64,000 bases of DNA from Papaver somniferum (taxonomy: Eukaryota; Streptophyta; Magnoliopsida; Ranunculales; Papaveraceae). The translations under genes and the position numbers were made by a program. The stretch spans positions 102,984,279 to 103,048,278 of the forward strand of contig NC_039361.1 in assembly GCF_003573695.1 (NCBI RefSeq), written 5' to 3'. Shown here piece by piece: positions 1 to 11,874 of the stretch; position 1 is the first letter of the stretch; the number at the start of each line of letters is the position of its first letter. The notes beneath the pieces are model-generated. The model was not told the DNA's origin, did no database searches, and worked only from the letters and a program-made list of their open reading frames with translations.

Positions 1-1300
1 AGACGAGACTCTTCCAAAAGCCTTCAAGGTTACCCGCGCCCAGGACTTACTTATGTGATCAAAATGATCTACAATGGAAAAATTGATTCAGATAACGTTT
101 GGATCTATAGTAATTGTTGTTTAGTCTTCCTAGTATTAGGAATCACTGAAGACTATAAAAGAACGCCTAGTAATATAGAGAAAAACATCCATCACTGTTA
201 TTTAAGCTTGCGCTGCATTAAAGCGTCCAGAGAAAATTCCAGCATCAATGGCCAACGTAAAAGGTGTTATGGATGTAATCAGAGCCACACGACCGAATTT
301 TCGTAACGCTCATGACAAAGTCGGGTTCGCAGTACACGCGATGTTCTTGAGTTATGGGTACTATCTAACTGCGACAGGATCCTAAGCTTGTCAAAATACC
401 ATACATTAAAAAGTGGTAAGAACCATACATTATAAATTAACAGCAGCCGAAAAAAAATACTAAGGAGACTGAACCCAATCAAGTTCTTGTGTGTTACTTC
501 AGTCAGTTTGGTTCAATACAAGGTGTGTTTGAGTATCATCTCTCTGTATCATATCTCACCAACCATGGAAGAAGAACTAAGTATTTTCACTGCTAAATCA
601 ACATCATCATTATCAAGTGTTATAATATTGAAGTTGGGTGCGCAAAAAAGAGCTGGATTTTAGTAAAACATTGGTAAAAAAACGAATTGACACACTGGTA
701 CCAATCACTTGAACGAATTGGTAAAAGAAGACTGCAAATTTTAGAATCCTAATTTTCTAATTCTTGAGGAAAAATATCTTACTGGTGTTGATCCTGATTC
801 CTCCATAGTTGAATCAAAGAAATAAACTTAATCCTCCAAAAAAACAAAACAAGCAAAATCAAATCATTTTAGTAAACCCTAGATTAAAAATAAATCATGT
901 AAATCAAGTAACCCAAGTTACATAAATATGATACCTCTTAAAAGAAATTAGATGTTCACTTGTTTATTTCGTCTGAATATGATACCTTCTACTAGTAAAC
1001 CCTAGCTAACACTGACAGGTTACAAACTCATATGAACATATTTCGCCTGAATAGAAGGAGGAGGAGGAGGAGGAGGAGAAGAAGAAGAAGAAGAAGAAAA
1101 AGGAGGGGATGATTAGATTTTACTAGAGTCTAAAGATCACGATTCATGATTTGATTTTTGATTTCTCCTAACTTTAGTCTCTGTTCTACTTCTATGAACT
1201 GAAGAAGGAGGCGAAGAGATATGAAGTGAAAATTAGGTCGACGAAATGTATACTTAGGTTATAACTTAAGAAATACGAAGGGTGTGGATTGAATCTATCT
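1..1300. other. Gene-free left flank
   Basis: I see no supportable gene here. The short open frames have no recognisable domain and no intron signals that link them. The stretch is AT-rich and holds one purine microsatellite, listed separately. It may contain old, unrecognised repeats. Confidence 0.5.
1054..1106. repeat. GGA/GAA purine microsatellite
   Basis: A run of GGA trinucleotides passes into a run of GAA trinucleotides. It is a simple-sequence repeat with a strong purine bias on the plus strand. Confidence 0.85.
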
Positions 1301-1492
1301 GATATTGATCAACCGTCTATATTTATCGGTTTTCCAATGGTTTTTGGTTCGGTTTTCCGGTCAAACCAAAACCAAACCAGTAATGTCGGTTTTTAACTTT
1401 TTTACCAAACCAATCCAAATCTAAATGGTTTGGTTCGGTTTCTTCCTTATTGTTCTGGTTCGGTCGGTTTCCAACGGAAAACCGAAACCATG
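1300..1492. repeat. Pyrimidine/GG-rich hAT-like subterminal sequence
   Basis: The words GGTTTGGTTCGG and CCAAACCAAACC recur in both orientations. Clusters like this are common in the subterminal regions of plant hAT transposons. The block ends at about 1492 where copia gag-like sequence begins. No matching inverted end or target duplication was found in the window, so the class is a guess. Confidence 0.3.
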
Positions 1493-2765
1493 TTCCCTAG
1501 CAGTATGTCCTAGCTGGAGTCGTAGAAAATCGGCATATGCAGAAGACTTTCCTACTCTTGATGATGGACCTGAATATTATAATCCTCAAAATCTCATAGG
1601 AGAGGTTTCATTAGCTTCTAGAAAAATTCTTTCTGATACTGATTCTGATTCTGACAAAGAAGTGTTCCATGATGATCCAGTAGCTAATAATCTTCTTAAA
1701 GAAAGTCATCGAAAACTCTCGGAGGCTGAAAGCACCATTTTCAGTGAGAAAGTTAAATATGACAGACTTCGTAGTCGGAATAAAGGCTTGCAAGACCAAC
1801 TTGATTCTATTGGTGCAAGAGATTATCTCAACGAAATACGAAAGCTTAAAGAAGAAATTGCCGAAGGTCGAGATCGGGAAGTTACTCTTCAAGCAAAGCT
1901 AGATAACTTGCAGAATATTGAGATGAACTTGTTATTTGATTCGGAAAGAGAAGATCTCAAAGTTCAATGTGAATCATCCAAGAATGATCTAGTTATTGCA
2001 CTTGAGAAGGTCAAAAGTTTGGAAGAAGAAAACTTGAGCTTAAAAGAGAGTTTATCTAGAAATAGAAGCTCAGATAAATTAACCTCGATATTGGGAGCAT
2101 GTAGAATTCATCGTGATACAAGAGGATTGGGCTATGAAGGAATAGACGGTCCTAGTATTTGCAAAGAGGTAAAATTTGTCAAAGTTAAATATTCTTCTCA
2201 ACCAAAACCTTCCACGGTTGGCAAAAGTAAAGTATCTCTACCAACTACGGATGGCGAAAAGAAAAAATCCTGCCAAGCTCCAAAGAAATCACATACACAT
2301 TCAGGTAATACTAAACGTAACTTTTTCCATTATACTAAACATTGTTTTTATTGTGGAAAACCAGGTCACTTGCAAAGGAATTGCAGATTTCTTAAACGAG
2401 ATAAAACCAGATATGATTCTGTTAGGATGACAAGATATGATGTTCCAAACTGGAGAAAAACTGAGTCTCATAATAACAGTTCTTTCAGTATTCCCCCAAA
2501 GAATTTTCACAATTATATTGGGGAGAAAAAGAAATACGTTGCTCCAAAAGCTACTCAGAATTGGGTACCAAAAAAGACCAATAAAGCAACGAGTTCTATT
2601 AAGAAGGATCTCCCAAACAAGAGTTTGACTAGGGATAACATCTTAAAAAGGTATGGAACATTTATTGAAAGTTTCAAGGAAGTTTTTAAATTCCTAGAGT
2701 CCATGCATGATTTTGTTTTAAATAACTGTAGTGAGCAAGATTTTGCTCACCTCAGCACAACCTGA
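1425..2765 (+). CDS. Ty1/copia gag fragment with zinc knuckle (element E1)
   Basis: An uninterrupted frame of 446 codons. The first 25 or so codons come from the preceding GGTTCGG-rich repeat, so the true gag N-terminus is missing. Residues about 85-215 are rich in Glu, Lys and Leu and look like a long coiled coil, as in plant SIRE-type copia Gag. A CX2CX4HX4C knuckle (CFYCGKPGHLQRNC) lies near residue 307 and would bind RNA. The C-terminal third is basic. The frame stops soon after the knuckle, and no protease, integrase or reverse transcriptase follows. Element E2 stops at a matching point (20975), with a similar sequence around the stop. E1 is thus either deleted for pol or belongs to a gag-only derivative family. 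Confidence 0.75.
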   Translation: MVWFGFFLIVLVRSVSNGKPKPCSLAVCPSWSRRKSAYAEDFPTLDDGPEYYNPQNLIGEVSLASRKILSDTDSDSDKEVFHDDPVANNLLKESHRKLSEAESTIFSEKVKYDRLRSRNKGLQDQLDSIGARDYLNEIRKLKEEIAEGRDREVTLQAKLDNLQNIEMNLLFDSEREDLKVQCESSKNDLVIALEKVKSLEEENLSLKESLSRNRSSDKLTSILGACRIHRDTRGLGYEGIDGPSICKEVKFVKVKYSSQPKPSTVGKSKVSLPTTDGEKKKSCQAPKKSHTHSGNTKRNFFHYTKHCFYCGKPGHLQRNCRFLKRDKTRYDSVRMTRYDVPNWRKTESHNNSSFSIPPKNFHNYIGEKKKYVAPKATQNWVPKKTNKATSSIKKDLPNKSLTRDNILKRYGTFIESFKEVFKFLESMHDFVLNNCSEQDFAHLSTT

Positions 2766-4603
2766 TTGTGTTGAAAGTGCATCCTCGCCAAGAAGCCCTA
2801 ATAAATGCGGTGAGTATTGCAAAAGAATTGGGGCGCACATATTAAGTTAGGAAATTTCTGAATATGTGGAACAATTTATTGTTTCGAGCTGAGTTTAGTT
2901 CACTTATATATTCCTCGAAACATGTGTTGGTAAGCTTTCTCTTCAATCAAGTTTATCTTCACCTAGTGACGAAAGTCATGAAAAGTTTCAATCACTTTGA
3001 GAATTGCTCTGACGTGAATTGGTCTGTGAATAACGGTTATATAGCGTCCTCTGAGATTGTCTCAATGATTGAAATGAGAGTTTAGATTACATAACCATGT
3101 ATTCCTTAAACCGAAGTTTTCGAACTTTGTTGATCAAGAGAAATCGGAAGGATTGTGGAATTGGCTTGCCAAGTCTGCGAACCCAGTCCGCAGACTCATT
3201 CTGAGAACTGTCGGAAGTTCTCGACCGATAATTTCTGCTGGATTTTCCAAAACTCGTTTGTGTGCTTAGTCCGCGAACTGGCGGAAGTTCTCTTTCCTAG
3301 AATTTCTACTGAGTTTGGAAAACTCTGCCGGTTATCTTAAGTCCGCGAACTTGTTTGTGAGCTTAAGTGGTTATGATCTAAAGATGTGCTCTGAACATGA
3401 AACTTAAATTACTAAAGGATGCTTTATGCAAACTGTGGCTATAAAGTTCATGAGCTAATTCATCGAATCGAATCATCTTTGTTTCAATTGTGTCTTGTGT
3501 AGTTACATAAGATCTCATAGCAACTGAACAACTCTCTAACTAGTTCATTTGAGTCAATTGAACTAGTTATGGTGAAGAAGAATATGGTTTATATGGAAGT
3601 GATTAGATGACTAGATACCACATGAATGAGTCTTAATTACCTAACTTGATTTGTGATTGAAATTCTTAAATTTAACAGGTTAGAAGCAATTATCAAAGCC
3701 ATGGATTGGTTTTTATTGTCAAAGAATTTTTTTCATACTCTCATGGTAACCATTCTTGGTGTAAATTCTTGTGGAAAAGTTTATTCTTCCTTCTAAGCAT
3801 ATCAAGTCTTGTTTATACAAGTTTGTATCTTAGAAAAGATGATCATAATACTTGATCTTCATGATCACATATTGTGTATTATTACTATGAGATAGTTCTA
3901 AACTTTTTTAGTAACATGATTTCATGAGATACTTTCAATGATTGGTTCTTAAATCATATCTCCTTGTGGGTTTACTAAAATCCAATTTATAAATCCTTAT
4001 CTCTGGAGTAAGGTCGCTCTTGTTGTTCTTTCGGGAATGACATCAAATGGGGGAGAGTTATTTTGAACTTGTGCTTAATGGTAATATCTTGCGGGGTGTG
4101 CGGCTGTGGGATTTTATAGGGGTTATCTTGTATCTTAAAACTCCTTGATGAATGCATTTAGCTTCGGCTTTATGATTGCATCTAAATTAAGTTGGTATGT
4201 ATTTTTTCTTTTAGTCTATGAAACATCTCTTCTCGGAAATTTCATTAGGATCTCGTTCTTGTACCTTTGCCAATTTTATTAACAAAAAGGACGAGAATTA
4301 ATGTGTAGTTCTACTACATATACATATGGTTTTCGGATCACTGTGTAAGGGGTAGTGGTTTCCATGTGAGATGGAGTATTGACTAAGGGGAAGTGATACA
4401 TATCACCGTAGTATTATTGTCAAAATTGTGATACAATGAAACTTTGATGTTGTGTAATAATACTATGATGGATCTTCAACAAGTACAGGATGAACACATG
4501 AAGAGTTGAAGAACCAAGTAAATCAAGATTGTCGTTTTTACTTTTAACAAGTACAAGCCATATGTAAAATGGTTTTGTCACTAAAATTGACAAAGGGAGA
4601 GAT
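2766..4603 (+). mobile_element. E1 copia internal region: embedded LTR piece plus 3' untranslated region
   Basis: About 2860-3640 matches the interior of the copia LTRs at 23020-25050 and 11875-14184, including the stretch around the repeated AGTCCGCGAAC words. It is therefore an LTR fragment inside the element. About 4010-4603 is the conserved 3' region of this family, which recurs near 22324 and 28867 and, inverted, near 14855-14890. It ends in a purine tract (AAAGGGAGAGAT) that would prime plus-strand synthesis. The stretch 3641-4009 was not assigned. Confidence 0.65.
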
Positions 4604-6762
4604 TGTTAGAACACTGCTCGGTTGAACCCACTAGCGTTGGTATGTCAAGTTAGTTGTCAATTTTAGTTTCCAAAATGATTCTTGATTTAGCATACTAAAG
4701 ATAGTTTCGGACTAGTTTAGGTCTAAGAAGTTGAATCGAAGCTATCCTTAAAGGATGAAGATTGAAAATTGAAGGCTACAAGAAGACATCAACAAGTACT
4801 TCATCAACAAAGGTATGTGATTGATTTCATTTGGATTCTTGTTCAATTATACCTTTCTAATCTATCGAGATAAATGTTCACTCTATGGAACAATTCCTAT
4901 GACGGTAAATGTACATTTATGTATATATACTTGAGGTTATTTGATTCATGACTTTGGTGATAATAACCTTTATCTCTATAAAGGATCTCATGTTATAGTG
5001 AATGAGCTTGCGAATCCAATGAGCCAAGAATCACTCAATTCCGAGTTATAACGAAAAAGTTATGAGTGATTTAAGTTCATTAGTAGGAAACATTCCATGG
5101 GCTTTGGAGTGGTCCACGAACTTGGGCCCAATACGTGACTAAAAGCGATTTTTGGACAAGTTGGTGATATTTCCTTATCTAGGCAAGTTAGCTATTGGTC
5201 CAAACACTTTTGATTACCATATTAAAGTGTTTGTGATTCCTGCCTAAGTTAAAATGTGATTTATTCACATAAATATAATTTTTGCTAAATAAGTTATTTA
5301 TTTAATTATTTTGGTAAGAGTTTTAACTTAGAAAGGACTCCCATATTTAGGAGAATCTTGTAAAAGGAAAATAGCTTTGCTTAGCTTCCAATCCATTGTT
5401 CATTATAAATAATGAGTTAGCGAGTTTACACGTTTTTCATCCCTTTGAAATATTGGTGTAAGCTCTGCAGGTTGTTTTCCACGTCTTCCGTTCTTCGTGA
5501 ACAAGAGTGAGATAAAAGTCTTTGTATTAGGGATCACAAATCCAAGTTGGATTTAATCTTCGTGATTGATCATACAACTTGTAATCTAGGTTTTTCACCT
5601 CTTGTCTATTTTAAGGTTTTCTCTTCTGATATAAAACCATTCAAGAGGTTTTGATCATAAACCCTAGGTTTTGATAGATTTCAGTTTCCAATCGTATACC
5701 AACACTTGTTAGTCGAAATCGGAGAATATAAAGAAAAACTTATTTTGAGGCATCTCGTAAAAATCTTTGAGAAGTTTTAAACAAGATATCTCTAGATTTA
5801 TTCTAGTTGTTCTTGTGGTATATTTATTAGGGTTTTCATAACTTGAAAATTGATCTTTGGAATCACCCAAGTTTACTTACGGAAATCAGGTTCACGGACT
5901 CCTTGTGTGTACGCATACTGATTGTAAGTTAAAACCCTAATCTACAAGTTTGTTTTGATATTACTTTTATCTAGTAATTGTTTTTATCAAAATAAACACA
6001 AGATTTCCAAAACCTTGATTCACATCTAAAGGGAAATCAAACTGGTGTATCTTCTAAAGAGAACTTTGGGTTCTGCTAGAATATTTGTGTGAAGAGTTCC
6101 TAAAGAGAATCGGTATTCTGCTAGGAGTTATACAAGTGTTGAAGAAGGTATTACATCTAGTCCGAATAGGTAGTAGGAATTTGGTGTAACATCTTATTAT
6201 CAGTGTGTGTTTATTCCGGACTAGGTCCCGAGGTTTTTATGCATTTGCGGTTTCCTCGTTAACAAAATCTGGTGTCTGTGTTATTTCTTTTCCGCATTAT
6301 ATTTTATTTATATAATTGAAATAACACAGGTTGTACATTAATCAATCATAGTTGTTAAATCCGACCTTGTTTGTTGGATAAGACTTGATTAATCTTGAAC
6401 AATTGATTTTGTTATTTTCATATTGTTAGACCAGTCCGGACTAACCCTATTTCAAGTGGACACTGTGTTGAAATATTCCTTTAGTGATTGTTGCTTAAAG
6501 AGGTTTATACACGGTGGATATGGAATAGGTTGTGATTAAAACAAAAGACTTTGTTTCAAGAGCTTCACACTAAAATCAGGTTTACGGACTTGTTTCTGTT
6601 TAACTTTTATTGTGTTGAAATAGAGATATTAAACTCTTTGATATACTTTACTCTAGATTGAGTCTGACTGTCTAGTTGATTCTCTAGAAAGTATATTGGA
6701 GTTTGTCTATTCAGATTGTCAAACGAAATATTGGGTGGTGTTGTTAGACCCCCGCTTTTTCA
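4604..6762 (+). mobile_element. E1 copia 3' LTR (about 2.16 kb)
   Basis: It begins TGTTAGAACACTG directly after the polypurine tract and ends ACCCCCGCTTTTTCA, giving TG...CA ends. The same start and end words bound the LTRs at 23020-25050 and, inverted, at 11875-14184. No primer-binding site follows, so this is the 3' LTR. It abuts LINE sequence at 6763, and no target duplication could be recognised because the 5' end of the element is lost. Confidence 0.8.
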
Positions 6763-7028
6763 CCTTCCATAACCGGTTGAATAATCATTCCCATCTCAAA
6801 ACCTTCTTTAATCTCCCCAACTGAAAGAGATTCTTTGTTTTTCCTAGATATGTTTTTTTTTTCTTCTTTATAATCTCAACATAAGCACTAGTATCCTCAA
6901 AGTATTTAGTCATCTCAAAAATTCCCTTATTGCGTGCAGACTCTTCACTACCCACTTGTTTTTCAACAATTTCATTGTTTCCTTATCCCCATTCACAATC
7001 ACAGCTTCCTAAACTGTCCTTTGAGTCT

Positions 7029-8046
7029 TTAACACCTTCCCAACACCTTAGTTATCACCATTATTTCTTTATGTAACCACCCATTATTAAGAACCTTGTT
7101 TACGGGATTAATATGACATTTAGCAATTGAATTCCCAAAGGTAGAGCAAGACAGGCATCTTGGGGGTTTCCAGGGATAATCAGCTAGGACTTCAAAATCT
7201 TTAGCATCGAATGAGACTGGAATGGTGTACATAGAATCAAATTTTTATTAAATTTCCACACATACCCTAGCCTAACTCATTCATGTGTCTAGCTATAGTA
7301 TAGTTATCAGTAAGCAAGGGAGTACCTACCACACTAGAAATCATACTATGTCCCTTAGCATTCCATAAATAAATAGGAACGTTCCAGAATTTCAACCAAA
7401 TAGGTATTGTTTTCAATTCCTGAATATCATGTTCAATAAATAGTTGGCATGAGAGAATTAAGAATAATTTACTTGACACAAATACATACTCCAACTCCAT
7501 TGTAGAAATCCTATCTTCATCCAAATTAAACTCAAATATGAACACTGATTCTTCATGTAGAGTCATATGAAAATTTCCATTGAGATTCCAAGCCTTTTCC
7601 ATCGCAATTTTAACTACATTGAAGTCTACTCTACGATCAACAAAATACCAAACAAGAAATTTTTCGCAAACCTTAAGTTCATCTTTAATATCAGCAGAGG
7701 TGATAATAGACTTCTTCTTACCATTGATCGTTTGCGGCTTTTGGATTGGCAATTCGCAGGCTGAAAAATCCTCATTGCAACTCTTATCGTTTAGGAAGAA
7801 TGATCTCCATTTGTCAGCCCTAATATTTTCAGAACAAGCCCCATGAGAGGACCCAATACTTCTTGTTGCAGCATCGAAAGTCAAATTCGTAGCAACCCCA
7901 TCTGGAACTGACTTGGGGTTTTCCTTTTGACCACCATTAACACCAATTGATGTGTTTAATGGAGGAAAATCAGCTAACCTCAAGCTTGAATTAACTTCAT
8001 CCATTGCTGATTTGAAGAAAAAAATCCCTAGATGAAACCAATTCAC
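7029..8046 (-). pseudogene. LINE ORF1 (DUF4283 plus zinc knuckle) remnant
   Basis: Two minus-strand frames read as one broken LINE ORF1. The upstream part (8046 to 7267) has the plant LINE ORF1 core: a DUF4283-like region with the IWLKFWNVPIYLW block followed by a GxSMISSVVGTPL block. A frameshift near 7240-7266 separates it from the second part (7232 to 7029), which carries VLADYPWKPPRCLSC and a degenerate cysteine/histidine knuckle. LINE-like sequence runs on to about 6763, where the copia LTR cuts it off. ORF1 proteins bind the LINE RNA. The start near 8046 is followed upstream by an A/G-rich leader, and no ORF2 is present here. Confidence 0.7.
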
Positions 8047-8089
8047 TCCAAACTTGAACTAGAAAACCAAAAATCTACCTCATACTTGT

Positions 8090-8136
8090 AGGAAGGAATA
8101 AGAGGAAGAAAAGGAAGGAATAAGAGGAAGAAAAAA
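8090..8136. repeat. Tandem duplication of about 22 bp in the LINE leader
   Basis: The word AGGAAGGAATAAGAGGAAGAA occurs twice head-to-tail just upstream (on the minus strand) of the LINE ORF1 remnant. It may be part of the LINE 5' untranslated region. Confidence 0.6.
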
Positions 8137-8149
8137 CAAGAAGAATCAA

Positions 8150-9565
8150 GAGATTTGGCTGAAAAATGAGTGAGAAATCAAAAAAAAATCTAATATTCTA
8201 GGACAATAGTTTTCTCTCTTGTCTCCTTTCTCTCTCCACGCTTTTTGGATGGTCAAATATTTGCATCCATATTTTTCATGCTATCTTATAATCCAAGTTC
8301 ATCTTGTTTATCAAATTTTTTTTTTGATCTAGAAAAGGAAAATTTATTGAAAAGAGGAGAATAATTTAAATTATAAATGCTGGAAAAAAATTGAAAACTG
8401 AAAAATAAATAAATTAAACTACAAACCATTGAGAAGGATGTGACCATGTCCGTAAGGAAGACTTCACGAAAGATTGGTACCTGTAATGTCAAATAAAAGA
8501 TATCATTACTACACATTCTTTTTTTAATAATAAGAAATTGCACATTTTTGGTAAATCAATTACCTTTTTAGGAATCATCACTTCCCAAATAGTTTTGCAT
8601 GGAATTGTGAGAGAGCCTCTATGCATGTAATGCATGTAGACCACATATTCTACCGGCAATTTGTAAGCTATTATCTATAGGGAAAAAAATACAATCCATA
8701 CTATTAACAACCAATTTGTAATTATATGATGATTATAAGTACACCATTCATTAAAACTTATCCAAATGGTAAGGTTTTACCCCCATGGCAATGGACCTAT
8801 TCAACACAAGGTATAAAACCAAGCATATTCTGTCATTCGCGAAAACTATCATCACAATCATGAAACTATTGAATGCAGTCATAAAATGATCTCCACCAAG
8901 ACGTAGCACTTTACGATAGTTGACACTATATATCTCAGAGATCCATAAAGACCATGCCCATCCAAAAATCTCAAGCATCCGATAATAAAAATGTGTCCAA
9001 ATAAAGAACTAAGGTTAATGATGCCAAATCCCCAGTACAAGTAGTTTAAAGTAATAAGAGAAAAATTACTTACGGTCGTGAGATGCGAATAGAAAATGTC
9101 AAATGTTTCATGGCCGGGCTTCATGACCTGCGAGATTTTTATAAGTTTGATAAGATAAATTGCACCAAGTACTAACACAAAAATGTGCTCAATCACAACA
9201 AACACATTTTCACTTTACACAACATAAGAATATTATTCACAGGCCAAACAAACAAAGTAACATTAAGATAGAATTCATAAGAAAGTGCTCGGGCACAATT
9301 ATCATATTTGTACCTACTGCTAACCAGTAGATAAGTGTCCAAAATATCAATCACTGCTGTCATGACAAAAAAAGAATGATTACATTCCAGTGGTTCCTCT
9401 CACCATTAAAACAATCATTGAGATCGTCCACAACGGACGACTAAACCCAAATATGGTGTCCAGTGGATAGGTGTAGTGGGACGGACCATCGATCAAAATT
9501 TGATCAAAGACTAAAATCTAGACCAAATTTGGTCGGCGACCAAGACCAAACCCAAATATAATCGG
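8150..9565. other. Unrecognised AT-rich stretch
   Basis: Several overlapping minus-strand frames between 8751 and 9205 are rich in hydrophobic residues and look like membrane segments. I do not recognise a family and see no consistent exon joins. It could be a decayed membrane-protein gene or chance. Confidence 0.3.
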
Positions 9566-9895
9566 GCGTTTATATAGTCCACGCCCCATCACCAGGCGGA
9601 CGTATAGTCCACGTCCCACCCCAGGCGGACGTATAGTCCACGCCCCACACCAGGCGAACGTATAATGCACGCCCGTTTTTTGTTTTTTCTTTTGTGTGGG
9701 GCGTGGTTTATACCTCCGCCCCACTCTTTAAAAGTTTGTTGATTGCATGAGGCGGGCTTAATACCTTCGCCCCATTTTTGAGCTGTGTTTTTTTTTTTTG
9801 AATCTCTGCACCGGGCGAACGTATAGTCCACGCCGCACACCAGGCATTGATATAGTCCACGCCCCACACCAGGCGAACGTATAATGTACGTCTGA
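9566..9895. repeat. 29-bp minisatellite in two blocks
   Basis: Units of 29 bp built on GGACGTATAGTCCACGCCCC start near 9566, 9595, 9624 and 9653, and again near 9814, 9843 and 9872. The two blocks are separated by about 140 bp holding GC-rich words related to the unit (GGGGCGTGG, CCGCCCCA). The block is far more GC-rich than its surroundings. Open minus-strand frames across it are by-products of the repeat. Confidence 0.8.
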
Positions 9896-11874
9896 CCAAA
9901 TTTAATCTTTCCACCGTAGCGTCACACACCTGACTAAACTCAAAATTTGATCTTTTTTTTCCTTTTTGGTCTTTGGTTATACTCGCACCACCGCAGTTGC
10001 TCCGAAGGACCTTTTCCAATTACGGAGCTACATTCACAATACTGAAAAAGTAAAAAGTCAGATGCAGTTGACCCTCTCTATTTTTTTAATACGATATACA
10101 TAAAGTAATTTAACGAATTCGATGTCTGTACTAGATTCAAAGAAACAGAGAGAAAAAACCAATCACTATTCAGTGCTTAAAAACTATTTAATAAATCAAT
10201 CGATTGTAGCATGTGTTCCATGAATTCATTTTGGTACAAAGAGACCATAAAAATATTGACACATTTGAAGATCTGAAACACGATTTTCCCATTCTTCCTT
10301 CTTCAACTTACTTCATCATTATTAACAAATTCAACTATCACCATCAATAAATGCAGTTATTAGAGAAAGGAATTATCGCTCACGAAGTAACAATGATGAC
10401 GAACTTTAAATTCCTTCTAGGCTTATAGCAACTCCGAATACAACTTCTACAAATTTTATGGAGGTGGTAGAGATGATTATGGAGAAGAAGAAAACTAATT
10501 CTATGTCATTTTCTTTTTTCAACAGAAGACTCGAGTTGGTAATCGAGTTTTTAGGTTTTGAGTTTTGCTAGTAGAAAGTACTAAATCCGGAAACAGATAT
10601 TTGACATGGACGTTAGTTTTACACTTTTCTACTGCGTCTTTTTGTCGTCTTGTGCTGCTTATTTTCTTTCATGATTAAATCTAGTGGGATTTATTCTACT
10701 ACGATCAGAGGGTCATGATTAATTAGGGTCTGATCCCCTAAAGCATGGAACCACACTTGTGACTATTGTTTTTCTCATAATCTACGTAATGCAAACAATT
10801 CAGAGAATCCGATATTAGGTAGTAAAGAGATCTCAGTTGAACTGATATGGTTAAGTAATAAAGGATACTCAAGATAAAGATAATAATAACGAACAATACT
10901 GAGGTAATGTACGTGCTACTAAGTTATTAAGTAGTGGTTGTTATAAAGATCTTAAATGCTTCCCAAAGTAATAGAGAGAACTCAAGCTATAGTAAATACT
11001 TAAGTTCTAAACATTAAAGATGTATAAGATTAAGACTAGATCTTCTCTCCTTCCGGTATTGAATGCCTTTATTTGTTATTGAAGCTTGGTATTTATAACC
11101 CCTTCTGCTCCAGATATATCTTTGCTGTCTTTGGGTCAATCGTATCCTGATGTATCTTCCGTACAAATGGTACCTTCGTTCACCGCGAGCTCTCTCCAGT
11201 TGGACTCTGCCACCTCAGCTGACCCACGTTCCTTCGGGAACTACCCATCCTTAGTACAGATTGTACCTTCGTTCACCGTGAGCCTTCTCCAGTCAGAATC
11301 TGCCATTTCATCTCTCTACACGTGCCTTGGTCAAGCGTGTAGATAAGGGATTATCGTATTAAATACTGATTGGATATGTCAGCTACCTTTGTCCCTTCTC
11401 TAGCTACCACCTCCCTAGACTAGGCTTTACTTTACCATATATGTCGTCGAGGTATGCTTCCTCGAGATGGGTTAAAGAAAATCAAGAAGGGATCCGCTGC
11501 TCCTCAGATCCTTGTGTATCGCTGGGGCTATAAAATTATCTTGCACGCGACCTCCAGATACGTGACACGTGCTCGTGAGAAAAATAATGTATAACTAAAC
11601 AATAATCACACTAATTTATTTAGAGTTGCATAGGAACCGACCCTTTAGACCGAACCCGACACAACCATGATTTATTTTACCGTGATACCATTATGGTTTG
11701 GTGTACGGTTCGAAAATTACGGTTATAAACCGATCAATTTCAACCGTTGATCATTCTGCATTTTTTTGTTGAACTTTGAAGACTTTTTACATTCATTTTT
11801 GATGCATTGTTGGCATGGAAGGCTTATGTAGTAGTTAAGATTGATGTTCGATACTATTTTTATATGGGCATATG
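9896..11874. other. Gene-free stretch with a 93-bp direct duplication
   Basis: I recognise no gene. At 11164-11340 a 93-bp unit occurs twice (marked by TACCTTCGTTCACCG at 11171 and 11264), with a TATA-like TATTTATAA near 11090. This could be part of an unrelated LTR. Around 11630-11760 are GGTTCGG-like words similar to those at 1300-1492. Confidence 0.45.

Noticed and set aside
9518..10019. Overlapping minus-strand frames of 68-103 codons
   Set aside because: They are translations of the 29-bp minisatellite, with the same peptide words recurring in different frames.
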